This document shows, one piece after another, positions 24,691-34,700 of a DNA stretch of 64,000 bases. The position numbers and the translations under genes are program-made. Source of the DNA: Nostoc sp. MS1 (GTDB lineage Bacteria > Cyanobacteriota > Cyanobacteriia > Cyanobacteriales > Nostocaceae); NCBI RefSeq assembly GCF_019976755.1, contig NZ_AP023441.1, positions 5,205,501-5,269,500 of the forward strand, in the 5' to 3' direction. A model generated the notes under the pieces. That model saw only the letters and a program-made list of their open reading frames with translations, was not told the DNA's origin and ran no database searches. Each line of letters opens with the position of its first letter. Within the stretch, counting starts at the first letter, position 1.

Positions 24691-26074
24691 ACTATTTAAC
24701 AGTACTCGTTGGCGACTGGCTTTCTCCTATGCTGGAGTCATGGCTGTAATTCTGAGCATATCTGGAATTGCTGTGTATCGAGCAATGTCCTATTTCCATT
24801 GGAAAGCCCTAGACCGGGAATTGGAGTCTGTGGTAGGGACATTGCATGACAATCTGGAAATGAAACTACAGCAGCCTGGACGTTTAGAGCCAATTGCACA
24901 GAAGCTGTTGTCAAATTTATGTATTGTTGGGTCTAATTGTATTCAAGAGCAATCTTTGTTCAAACGCCATGTTTTGGGAAAGATTAATCAGAGCAACTAC
25001 TATGTGCGTTTTTTTGATAATTCAGGACGACTGATTGGTACAACAGGTGATTATCCTGAGAAAATCTCCAAAATCTCTGAAAATGAAATCTGGCAAACCC
25101 TTAAAGACAGTAAAGGTTTCCTTTACTACCAAGTTTCCCTAGCACTGCATACCCAAGATAATCGCAATTGGGGGTATATGCACGTGGGGCGAAGTCTTGA
25201 GGATTTTGAAAGCGAACTGGCTACTCTCAGATGGATTTTGGGGTTAGGATTACCGATGGTAATGGGTTTGGTTAGCGTTGCCAGTTGGCAGTTAGCAGGG
25301 TTAGCCATGAAGCCGATTTACCAATCCTATGAACAGATACAACAGTTTACGGCGGATGCGGCACACGAGTTGCGAACTCCTTTGGCTGCGGCACAAGCAA
25401 CAGTGGAATCAGCACTTTTAATGCCGCAACTGGATGAGGCTGAAACACGAAATATTCTACAAACGTTACAGCGTCAAAATCACAGACTCACGACTCTAGT
25501 TGCAGATTTGCTGTTGCTGGCTCGTATAGATAAACAATCCCAAGCAGTACAACGGGAACTTTGTTGTCTAAACGATATTATCAGTGATTTAATAGAAGAG
25601 TTTTCCGCAATGGCATTTACGTCTGGGGTGACACTGAAATATTGCGGACAAGTAGAAAATCTTATTAATGTTGTGGGTGATTCTGATAAGCTTTATCGCT
25701 TGGTTTCTAATTTAATTGTCAATGCGATTCAATATACGCCCAAGGGAGGACAGGTAACTGTTTTCTTAAACCGCAATGACAATCATGCTGTGATTCAGGT
25801 TCAAGATACGGGTATTGGCATTGCCCCAAAAGAGCAAACACGGATTTTTGACCGCTTTTATCGGGTGAGTGGCGATCGCTCTCGTAGCACTGGCGGTTCT
25901 GGATTAGGATTGGCGATCGCCTTTGCAATTGTTCAAGCACATCAAGGCAAATTGAATGTGCAAAGTGATCTAGGTAAAGGTAGCACTTTTACAGTTCAAT
26001 TACCTTTGGATGTTACGCCAGTAAAAAGCGATCGCCCAACTCATAACAATATAGCTGGATTTCAAAAGAATTAA
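24677..26074 (+). CDS. sensor histidine kinase (RppB/NrsS-like)
   Basis: A 465-residue membrane kinase. It has TM helices at about 14-36 and 184-208 flanking a periplasmic sensor domain of about 145 residues with two cysteines (82 and 88), an H-box DAAHELRTPL with His230, and a HATPase domain with N, G1 (DTGIGI) and G2 (GGSGLGLAI) boxes. It is the partner of the response regulator it overlaps. The periplasmic domain has no obvious His or Met cluster, so the inducing metal cannot be read from it. A strong terminator at 26079-26106 ends the operon. Confidence 0.88.
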   Translation: MNQNKLFNSTRWRLAFSYAGVMAVILSISGIAVYRAMSYFHWKALDRELESVVGTLHDNLEMKLQQPGRLEPIAQKLLSNLCIVGSNCIQEQSLFKRHVLGKINQSNYYVRFFDNSGRLIGTTGDYPEKISKISENEIWQTLKDSKGFLYYQVSLALHTQDNRNWGYMHVGRSLEDFESELATLRWILGLGLPMVMGLVSVASWQLAGLAMKPIYQSYEQIQQFTADAAHELRTPLAAAQATVESALLMPQLDEAETRNILQTLQRQNHRLTTLVADLLLLARIDKQSQAVQRELCCLNDIISDLIEEFSAMAFTSGVTLKYCGQVENLINVVGDSDKLYRLVSNLIVNAIQYTPKGGQVTVFLNRNDNHAVIQVQDTGIGIAPKEQTRIFDRFYRVSGDRSRSTGGSGLGLAIAFAIVQAHQGKLNVQSDLGKGSTFTVQLPLDVTPVKSDRPTHNNIAGFQKN

Positions 26075-26078
26075 TCTT

Positions 26079-26106
26079 AAAACACCCTTCCTCGCAAGGG
26101 TGTTTT
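26079..26106 (+). terminator. intrinsic terminator of the two-component operon
   Basis: AAAACACCCTT pairs perfectly with AAGGGTGTTTT across a 6-nt loop (11-bp stem). Confidence 0.8.
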
Positions 26107-26191
26107 CCTGTATTTTACTCTTTAGTTTCAACTCAAAATTTAAAATTAACAAAGCGATCGCCTTTGATATCAAGTCTGGTTAATTTGTAAC

Positions 26192-26309
26192 AGGTTCTCT
26201 TACAAAGTCTGAGCGGAGGTTTCCTCCGCTCAGACTTTGCGCAATAGCAAATGGGTAATTGTTTTCTCCCATTACCCATTACCAGCCACCAAGACATGAT
26301 AAGTGTTTC
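26192..26309 (+). repeat. about 125-bp dispersed repeat with strong hairpin, copy 2
   Basis: Inverted copy of 11724-11850. Here the hairpin is perfect: a 17-bp stem around TTT (26203-26239). Confidence 0.75.
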
Positions 26310-26406
26310 AACAAACACAATATAATTTGACGATGTACAAGAATAGACAAGACTCACCTAATAAGATGCTGTAAACTTTTGTGGGTGGTGTCGCAATTGT
26401 AAAGAA

Positions 26407-27984
26407 ATGAGAGTGATTGGTCAATTACTTGTTATATCTGTGTGGTGTTGGTGTCTCATTTCCCATACTAGCTACGCACTGGCTCAACCCTCACCAAGTA
26501 TTGATGCTGAAAGCGAAGAACTAACTTTACCCCAAATAACCCCAGTCAACCAACTACAAGATGTACAACCCCAAGATTGGGCTTTTGTAGCGCTGCAATC
26601 TTTGGCAGAGCGTTATGGCGTAAAGCTTGGTTATCCCAACGGCACTTTTCAGGGAAACCGCGCCATGAGTCGTTACGAATTTGCTGTTGGTGTAAATGCA
26701 GTCTTAGAGCAGGTTGACGAATTAATTAGTTTAGGTAAGGAAAATTTAATCACAACCCAAGACCTTGAGACATTAAAAAGACTTCAGGAAGCATTTGCTA
26801 CAGAGTTGGCAGTAATACTTACAAAAGTTGATACTCTCGAAGCACAAACAGCCAGACTAGAAGCCAATCAATTTTCCACTACAACCAAGTTAATAGGTCA
26901 AGCAATATTTGCCATCAATGCTGGCAGTTTTGCTGGTGACAGAATAATTGCACCTAGAGGCAGAGTAATTACTGAAGATAATCCTAACGCTACGTTTATT
27001 TATCGAGCTAGCCTAGATTTAAACACCAGTTTTTATGGTACAGACCTACTAAAAATTCGTTTGGTAACTGGGAGCGATGGGGCCAATGATAATGCAGGCG
27101 GCTTTCTAGAACCAAATTTAGGAAGTACCTTAGATTTTTCTATTCCTGGTAGAGATGGACAATTTAGCGTAGCGCGTTTATATTACACTTTTACTCCGCT
27201 TCCAGATTTACAGGTAACAGTTGGCCCAGCAATTGTCGCTGGCGATTTTGTAGATAAAAATCGCTACGCCAACAACAGCTTTTTGGATTTTTCCACACAA
27301 GCTTTTATTAATAATTACATATTACTTCCCAGACCTGCGGGAGCGGGTGCTTTTGTTGAGTGGCAGCCAAAAGCCATTCCATTAAAGTTACGAGGATTGT
27401 ATGTTTCTGGAGATGCTACCAATTCATTACCAGAAAATGAAGGGTTACTTGGTGGTGGCACACCTGAAGATATTCGTTTATTCCCAATAGCTGGAGGCGG
27501 TGCTGAAGGTGGTTTATTTGGTGATCCCTACCAAGGTTTTATCGAACTTGAATATGCTCCTAATCGTGCTTTTGCTGTGCGCCTACAATACAGTGGTGGT
27601 AGGTTATTTGGTAGCAGTTTTCAGGGTTTGGGAGTTAATTTTGACTTAGCCTTAAATAATCGTGTAGGTCTGTTTGGTCGTTATGGTTATGCCAGTTATC
27701 CAAATACTTCATTAGGTGACATTGAGCCGAATTATTGGATGGCTGGGGTAGGGTTTCGAGACTTATTTGTAAATAGAGCGATCGCCGGAATCGCAGTCGG
27801 TCAACCTTTCGTTGAAAGTTCTTTGGGTAACGCAACACAAACAAATTTTGAAGCGTTCTATAACTTTCCTGTTAATGATAATATTCGAGTTACTCCCTTA
27901 CTCCAAGTAATTACTCATCCCAGTAATCAAAATAGCAATAGCACAATTATTACGGGTACATTACGCACAGTTTTTTCTTTTTAG
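26407..27984 (+). CDS. SLH-domain outer-membrane porin (iron-uptake porin type)
   Basis: A 525-residue protein: signal peptide to about residue 27, an SLH domain (VQPQDWAFVALQSLAERYG, then PNGTFQGNRAMSRYEFA, about 52-100), a short coiled coil (EQVDELISLGKEN to TLEAQTARLEAN), then a beta-barrel of the OprB/SomA kind ending in the aromatic residue F. The SLH part anchors such porins to peptidoglycan-linked polymer. Members of this family take up inorganic ions including iron. Its place between the metal two-component system and an MFS transporter suggests a role in ion homeostasis. Confidence 0.85.
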   Translation: MRVIGQLLVISVWCWCLISHTSYALAQPSPSIDAESEELTLPQITPVNQLQDVQPQDWAFVALQSLAERYGVKLGYPNGTFQGNRAMSRYEFAVGVNAVLEQVDELISLGKENLITTQDLETLKRLQEAFATELAVILTKVDTLEAQTARLEANQFSTTTKLIGQAIFAINAGSFAGDRIIAPRGRVITEDNPNATFIYRASLDLNTSFYGTDLLKIRLVTGSDGANDNAGGFLEPNLGSTLDFSIPGRDGQFSVARLYYTFTPLPDLQVTVGPAIVAGDFVDKNRYANNSFLDFSTQAFINNYILLPRPAGAGAFVEWQPKAIPLKLRGLYVSGDATNSLPENEGLLGGGTPEDIRLFPIAGGGAEGGLFGDPYQGFIELEYAPNRAFAVRLQYSGGRLFGSSFQGLGVNFDLALNNRVGLFGRYGYASYPNTSLGDIEPNYWMAGVGFRDLFVNRAIAGIAVGQPFVESSLGNATQTNFEAFYNFPVNDNIRVTPLLQVITHPSNQNSNSTIITGTLRTVFSF

Positions 27985-28119
27985 AAATAGAGATTTTTTA
28001 CTTATAAATGTACTCACATATATTAGCTATTAACTTCAAAGTGTGAGTATTGAGTGCTGAATGAGGAGTAAAAGTTACTATTCTCTTGCCTCCTACCTTC
28101 TACTATTAGGTAAAATTCA

Positions 28120-29313
28120 ATGACCTCAACCAACGAACCGGAACAATTTGAGCGCAATAAACCAGTTTTCCAAGAGCTAAACTTTCAAATTATCTGTGCA
28201 GTTACGTTAATTGCTGTAATTGGAGTTTCTAGTGTAACTCCGGCTTTTCCTGGATTAGCTAAAGCCTTAGAGGTAGAACCTAAAAACCTGGGTTTACTTG
28301 TGACAGTGTTTACATTTCCGGCTGTAATTTTAGGCCCTATTATTGGTGTCTTAGCTGATAGATTAGGCAGGAAAAAAATTATCGTTCCTTCCCTATTCTT
28401 ATTTGGCATTGCTGGTACAGCTTGCGCTTTTGCCCGTGATTTCAATTTATTGCTGTGGTTACGTTTGCTCCAAGGAATTGGTGCAGCTTCTTTACTATCT
28501 CTCAGTATTACCTTGATTGGTGATTTGTATACGGGAAATAGACGGACTGCGGCAATGGGTTTCAATGCTAGTGTTAGTAGTATTGGTACAGCGAGTTATC
28601 CTACAATTGGCGGAGCATTGGCAACACTAGGCTGGTATTATCCCTTTATGTTGCCCATAGTCGCTATACCGATTGGGTTGTTGGTAATATTTGGATTAAA
28701 TAATCCAGAACCAAAAGGCGATCGCAATCTCAAAAAATATTTAACTAATGCCGGAAAAGTATTAAAAAACCGTCGATTATTTGGGCTTTTTATTGCCAGT
28801 GCCGCTAATTTTGCCCTTCTCTACGGTGCTTATATTACTTACCTACCACAGCTAATTAGTGATGTATTTAAACAACCACCTGCTACAATTGGCATACTAT
28901 TATCTAGTGTTTCTGTAGCTATTACAATTACATCTTCCCAATTAGGTAGGTTAGCAAGAAAATATAACCCCACAACTTTAATTAGAGCATCTTTTCTTTT
29001 GTATGCCTTAGCTCTATTTATTGTCCCGTTTATGCCCAGTATTTGGTTTTTACTAATCCCTACTACAATTTTTGGCATTGGTTTAGGTGTTGGTTTTCCC
29101 AGTATTCAAACACTATTAGCCGATTTAGCACCAAGAGAATATTTAGCAACTATTCTCTCCGTCAACGGCACATTTCTCGGTCTAGGACAGACATTAGGTC
29201 CGCTTTTGATGGGTATAGCTTTTGGCTTGGGTGGAATTAATAGTGTGTTTTATGCAGGTGTAGGGTTTTCGATTTTTATCTTCTTCGTTTTCAGATATTG
29301 CACTTGTATATGA
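28120..29313 (+). CDS. MFS transporter
   Basis: A 397-residue protein with about 12 transmembrane helices. Motif A appears as GVLADRLGRKK between helices 2 and 3, and the RLLQGIGAASLLS segment marks helix 4, as in drug:H+ antiporter-1 proteins. The N-terminus is soluble (about 25 residues). The substrate is unknown; there is no His-rich loop as in NrsD. It follows the porin by 135 bp and may be co-expressed. The C-terminus ends right after helix 12 (FRYCTCI). Confidence 0.8.
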   Translation: MTSTNEPEQFERNKPVFQELNFQIICAVTLIAVIGVSSVTPAFPGLAKALEVEPKNLGLLVTVFTFPAVILGPIIGVLADRLGRKKIIVPSLFLFGIAGTACAFARDFNLLLWLRLLQGIGAASLLSLSITLIGDLYTGNRRTAAMGFNASVSSIGTASYPTIGGALATLGWYYPFMLPIVAIPIGLLVIFGLNNPEPKGDRNLKKYLTNAGKVLKNRRLFGLFIASAANFALLYGAYITYLPQLISDVFKQPPATIGILLSSVSVAITITSSQLGRLARKYNPTTLIRASFLLYALALFIVPFMPSIWFLLIPTTIFGIGLGVGFPSIQTLLADLAPREYLATILSVNGTFLGLGQTLGPLLMGIAFGLGGINSVFYAGVGFSIFIFFVFRYCTCI

Positions 29314-29619
29314 GTGCTGTTAGCAGTAGCGGCGCGTTTAGCGCATGATGAGTACTAAGTACTGAGTGAGTATATCAGTGAAAGGTTAGCAGTCACAAGT
29401 GAACGTCATCTGATAACTGATTGAGTCTGTCTCCTGCGTCATCTCAACTAGAGATATTAACATCTTTCTAATCAATATTTATTACGGCAGTTAACATTAC
29501 CGTTATGCTGCCGTTTTTTTTGGGAAGACTAGCTTTGACAGTAAATTCCTATATTTTTAAATTTTATGGCAGTCATCAATGTGTCGATTGGCTGTATGCC
29601 AATCGACCATCACCTTTAG
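29314..29619. other. intergenic region with terminator and dispersed repeats
   Basis: Contains short TGAGTACTAAGTACTGAG-type repeats and the terminator at 29484-29521. No gene is seen. Confidence 0.45.
29484..29521 (+). terminator. intrinsic terminator after the MFS gene
   Basis: ACGGCAG (29484-29490) pairs with CTGCCGT (29508-29514), followed by eight T. Confidence 0.75.
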
Positions 29620-31680
29620 ATGGGGTGTTTTATGTCCGTTCTGAACCTCAAAAAAATTCTTAACAAAAAAGAGTTACTGACTCTGATTGAAAATTTAGTT
29701 AACCAACTCAACATAGCTGTAAGTGTGGAACTGGTAGATGGTACGCAAATAATCAACATTGGCAAGCAAATTATCAAAAATCGCCACCCCATTGAGGTAT
29801 CGGGAGAAACTATAGGCTGGGTAGTAGGCGAAGAAGGCGCAAGCGTAGTGGCTGATTTGCTCTCTGTTTTGGGAAAACAAGAAGCTGAAAAGAAAGTACT
29901 TGCGAAAGAACTACTGGAGCGATATCAGGAAATTGATTTATTTGAGGATATTTCCACACAATTGACTAGAAGTTTAAATACTAGACAGATTGCTCAACTT
30001 GTCATTGAAGAATTGCATCAACTAATTGAATCATCTGCGGGAATGATTTTACTCCTGAGTGCTGATGGAGGCGGCTTTGAGGTAATAGCGGAATTTGGCA
30101 GTTTTTTTCCATCCCATCAACCGCAACCAAATCAAGGAATTATTGGTCACATTGTGCAAACTGGTAGGGCGGAACTGATTAACAACGTACAAATTGATCA
30201 ACGAATAAAGAACGAAAAAAACGTCAACGCCTTAATTTGTGTGCCATTGAGAGCAAAAGAGCGGATACTAGGAGCGATCGCTATCGGTACAACTAGAACC
30301 GAAGCCTACAAAGCCGAACACCTCAAACTTGTCAGTATCTTCGCCTCACAAACTGCGATCGCCATTGAAAAAGCCCAACTCTACGAACAAAGCATTCAAG
30401 CAGCCTCGCAAGCCAAAGCCCAAACAGAAAAATTACAAAAAGCTCTACACGAGTTGCAATTAGCTCAAACCAAATTAATCCAAAGTGAGAAAATGTCCAG
30501 TTTGGGACAGATGATGGCTGGAGTTGCCCATGAAATCAACAACCCAGTTAGCTTTATTTGCGGCAATTTAAAATATGTTGCCGACTACTCTAACGACTTG
30601 TTACATCTGCTGCACGATTATCAGCAATTACTCCCAGTGGTTCCACCGGAGTTAGAAGTCAAATTAAACACCATTGATTTGGAATTTATTCAAGAGGATT
30701 TACCCAAACTATTGGATTCAATGAAGATTGGTAGCGATCGCATTGTCGAAATCGTCAAATCCTTAAAAAACTTCTCCCGCCATGATGAAGCAGAAATGAA
30801 AACCGTCAACATTCACGACGGGATCGATGGCACACTAATGATTCTTCGCCATCGCCTCAAACCTAACCCTCATCATCCGGGAATTGAAATTATTAAAGAG
30901 TACGCAGACATTCCTTTAGTTGAATGCTACCCCGGACAGTTGAATCAGGTGTTTATGAACATCTTGGCAAATGCCATTGATGCTTTAGAAGAGGGAATAG
31001 GGAGTAGGGAATGGGGAATAGGAAAAGAGTCAGGAGTAGCACAGAGTGATAAAGTCAGTCCTTTCTCCCCCATCTCTTCATCTCCCCCCACTCCCAACTC
31101 CCAACTCCCAACTCCCCAAATCTCAATTCGTACCGAAGCCCTAAACAACCAATGGGTAGTAATTCGCATTGCTGACAACGGCCCAGGCATCAAGCCAGAG
31201 ATTATTGAACACATTTATGATCCCTTCTTCACTACCAAAGAAGTAGGCAAAGGAACTGGGTTAGGTATGGCAATTAGCCACCAAATTGTCGTAGAACGAC
31301 ACCAGGGCATTCTCCAATGTCGTTCTCAACCAGGACAAGGCACAGAATTTTGGATTCAAATTCCTGTGCAGTGTTCAGTTATGGATGTAGCTAAAAAACC
31401 TTACTCGTTTTCTAACCTGAAGAACACAACCCCATCATATAAAGACTTAGAAGGTTTTATTCCTTCAAAAATTCCCACTCTGCAACCAAAAGAATTACTA
31501 AGCCGCCATGCCCAAGTCATCCGGCGACTTGCACAACGTAATTCCGCCTTGGACACTGCATCATCTGAGGAAATTTACCAAATTCTTCAACGTAACCCCA
31601 TTTCGTTGAAGCTTTACGCCACCTTGTTGTCCTGCTTCTGCAATACTCATCCCGCTCACAGTTCTGGTTACACAGATTAG
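29620..31680 (+). CDS. GAF-domain sensor histidine kinase
   Basis: A soluble kinase of 686 residues (682 if the ATG at 29632 is used). A V4R-like or unknown N-terminal region (1-95) is followed by GAF (about 115-255), a coiled coil, H-box GVAHEINNPVSF near residue 308, and HATPase_c with DNGPGI and GTGLGMAI boxes. The ATPase domain is interrupted by about 40 residues of low-complexity Ser/Pro sequence between the N-box (NILANAIDALEE) and the next strand, encoded by dispersed repeat DNA (30994-31117). The last 95 residues are an unknown extension. It is the first gene of a three-gene signalling operon. Confidence 0.82.
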   Translation: MGCFMSVLNLKKILNKKELLTLIENLVNQLNIAVSVELVDGTQIINIGKQIIKNRHPIEVSGETIGWVVGEEGASVVADLLSVLGKQEAEKKVLAKELLERYQEIDLFEDISTQLTRSLNTRQIAQLVIEELHQLIESSAGMILLLSADGGGFEVIAEFGSFFPSHQPQPNQGIIGHIVQTGRAELINNVQIDQRIKNEKNVNALICVPLRAKERILGAIAIGTTRTEAYKAEHLKLVSIFASQTAIAIEKAQLYEQSIQAASQAKAQTEKLQKALHELQLAQTKLIQSEKMSSLGQMMAGVAHEINNPVSFICGNLKYVADYSNDLLHLLHDYQQLLPVVPPELEVKLNTIDLEFIQEDLPKLLDSMKIGSDRIVEIVKSLKNFSRHDEAEMKTVNIHDGIDGTLMILRHRLKPNPHHPGIEIIKEYADIPLVECYPGQLNQVFMNILANAIDALEEGIGSREWGIGKESGVAQSDKVSPFSPISSSPPTPNSQLPTPQISIRTEALNNQWVVIRIADNGPGIKPEIIEHIYDPFFTTKEVGKGTGLGMAISHQIVVERHQGILQCRSQPGQGTEFWIQIPVQCSVMDVAKKPYSFSNLKNTTPSYKDLEGFIPSKIPTLQPKELLSRHAQVIRRLAQRNSALDTASSEEIYQILQRNPISLKLYATLLSCFCNTHPAHSSGYTD
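30994..31117. repeat. dispersed G- and C-rich repeat inserted in the kinase gene
   Basis: GGGAATAGGGAGTAGGG-type and CTCCCAACTCCCAACTCCC-type repeats, normally intergenic in Nostoc genomes, inserted in frame in the HATPase domain. Confidence 0.7.
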
Positions 31681-31737
31681 TCATTAGTCAACAATTATTT
31701 TCCCTATCCCTACCCCACCACTAAGGACACCGAAGCA

Positions 31738-34700
31738 ATGTCTAGCCAACTTGATGAATATAATCACCTCCTCTGGGAAAAATGTCCCGTTGGGCTGGTA
31801 TTGTGGAATCCACATGGTCAGCTAATTAATGTTAATCCTGCTTATGCTGCTATGTTGGGGCGTACTGTACCTGAAACCCTGAACCTCAACTATTGGCAAA
31901 TTACTGCTGACACCCAGATCGCCGCCGAGCGAGTCATGCTAGAAAAGTTGGAACAAACTGGGCGTTACGGCCCCTACGAAAAGGAATACATACACCAAAA
32001 TGGAAACTTGGTTCCAGTCAGAGTTTCCAGTGTGATGATTGAGCGGGGTGGGGAGCGGCTGATTTGGTCGAGTGTGGAGGATATTAGCGACCTGAAACAA
32101 GCTGAACAAGAACGCCAGCAGAAAGAAAAAATCTTAAAACAGAGCGAAGCCAGATACCGTTCTTTAGTTAAAACTAATACGCAAATTATTTGGGTTAGTA
32201 CGCCGCAGGGGATTTGCTTTGAGCTAGAAGACTGGATTGGATATACAGGACAAACGTTAGCTGAAGCGGAAAACGGCGGCTGGATTGATGCCGTCCATCC
32301 CGATGATCGTGGTTACACAGGAGAAGCTTGGGGTATTGCCGTAGCCAACCTCAGTCAATATCAAATTGAGTACCGTATTCGTGGCAAGGATGGTAACTAT
32401 CGTTACTTTTGGGTCTGGGGCGCTCCTGTCATTGAAGATGATGGCAGTGTGCAGGAGTGGATTGGTACTTGTACAGATATTCACGATCGCAAATTAGCAG
32501 AAGCCGAAAATCAGCGTCTCAAGGAGCGATATCGTACCTTAGTCACTGCTACTTCTCAAATTGTTTGGGGAGCTACGGCGGAAGGTTTAGGAATCAGTAG
32601 TCAAATGCTCACTTGGATAGATTATACAGGGCAGACGGAAGCAGAAGTTGAGGGTTGGGGATGGCTTGAGCCGATTCATCCTGATGACCGCGCCCGTTCC
32701 AGCAATGAGTGGAGTCAGGCTGTGGCGAACCGCAGTATTTACCAAACTGAATATCGGTTGCGTGGTAAGGATGGTATTTACCGCTACTTCTCAGTATGTG
32801 GCGCTCCTGTCTTAAAAGCAGACGGTAGCATTCAGGAATGGATTGGTACTTGCACTAATATTCATGCTCGTAAGCTAACAGAAGCGGAAAATCAACGTTT
32901 ATTAGATATGCTGAATCATTCCAGTGATGCCATTATTGTCCGTGACATGAGTGACAAAACTTTGTACTGGAATCAAGGCGCAGAAAGGCTCTATCATTGG
33001 ACGCGGGAGGAAGTCATAGACCAATATATTTACACGTTTCTCAAAAAAATCTTTCCTCAACCCAAAGAAGAAATTACAACCGAGTTATTACAACACGGCA
33101 ACTGGGAAGGAGAGGTAGAACACCTTACCCATGATGGCAAACTGATTACCGTCCAAAGCCGATGGACTTTGCAACGAGATACCGATGGTCAGCCTTGCGC
33201 GGTGTTGGAAATTAATACTGATGTGACTGCTCGTAAACAAGCTGAAATTGCTTTGCGGCAACTCAATCAAGAATTGGAAGCCAGAGTTGCAGAACGGACT
33301 GCGGCACTACAAGATACCTTAGCGGAAGCCCAAGGCTTAAATGCTATTTTGGATAACTTAGCAGATGGTTTGTTAGTGGTTGATACCGCAGGGCAAATTA
33401 CTCATTTCAATCCTGCCTTTTTAGCCATGCACGAGTTAACAGCTAATACCCTCAAAGGACATTGCCGGGATTTGCCCATATTTGGTTTAGCAGATTTGGT
33501 GGAAAGAACCCAGTCCCAACCAGGTGAAGTATTTGCGGCGGAGTTGGATCTGGCAAAAGAACGCATTGGTCAAGCTGTCGCCACTGCCATATTTAAGCGG
33601 ACAGCCGACAATGAACTCACCACCTGTTTTGGTTCAGCGTTGTTGATTCGGGATGTAACGGTAGAAAAAGAAATCGACCAAATGAAAACAGATTTTATCT
33701 CTACAGTTTCCCATGAGTTGAGGACACCACTAACTTCTGTCTTAGGTTTCGCCTCCATCATTCAAGAAAAACTACAAACTGATGTCTTCCCCATGCTGTC
33801 TGCCGAAGACCGCAAGTTACAAAAAACCATCAAGCGCGTAGCTGACAACTTAAATATTATTGTGTCGGAAGCAGAACGCCTCACATCTTTAATTAATGAT
33901 GTTTTAGATATTGCCAAGATGGAAGCTGGCAAGGTGGAATGGCAAATGCAGCCTATAAATCTGAGTGAATTACTCGATTGGGCAACCACAGCCACAGCCG
34001 CCCTATTTGAAACCAATGGTTTGCAACTAATTACCGAAATTGATTCCTCAGTACCGCAGATAATAGGCGATCGCAATCGTCTATTGCAAGTTCTGATTAA
34101 CCTCATTTCCAATGCCGTTAAGTTTACCCAATCTGGTTCTGTTACCTGTCAGGTTAAACAGGAAAGAGATGGTGTGTGCATTAGCATTATCGATACAGGT
34201 ATCGGCATTGCACCAGAAGACCAGCCGAAAGTATTTGAAAAATTCCGCCAAGTCGGCGACACCCTCACCGACAAACCCAAAGGTACGGGGTTAGGCTTAC
34301 CCATATGCAAACAAATCATCGACCATCACGGCGGTAGAATCTGGGTAGAGAGTGAAATCGGTAAAGGTAGCACCTTCTCATTCCTCATCCCCGTCTATGC
34401 TAACAACCCCAAAACAAATACTAATCTGAATCTTGATGCTCTAGTTAAGCAACTCAAAGAACACGTCATTACTACAAATACCGTAGCGAACCAAAAACGC
34501 AAAACTATTTTAGTTGTTGATGATGATGCCCACATTCGAGAATTACTACATCAACAACTGGAAAATGAAGGTTATAACGTCCGGGAAGCTAAAGATGGAG
34601 TAGATGCAATTCAACAAATCAAAATCATCCGTCCCGATTTAATTATCCTGGATGTAATGATGCCGCAAATCAACGGTTTTGATGTGGCAGCCGTCCTCAA

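Larger units (their letters stand above)
26075..26406. other. intergenic region with terminator and dispersed repeat
   Basis: Holds the two-component operon terminator and the second copy of the 125-bp hairpin repeat. No gene is seen; the porin promoter lies at the right end. Confidence 0.5.
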
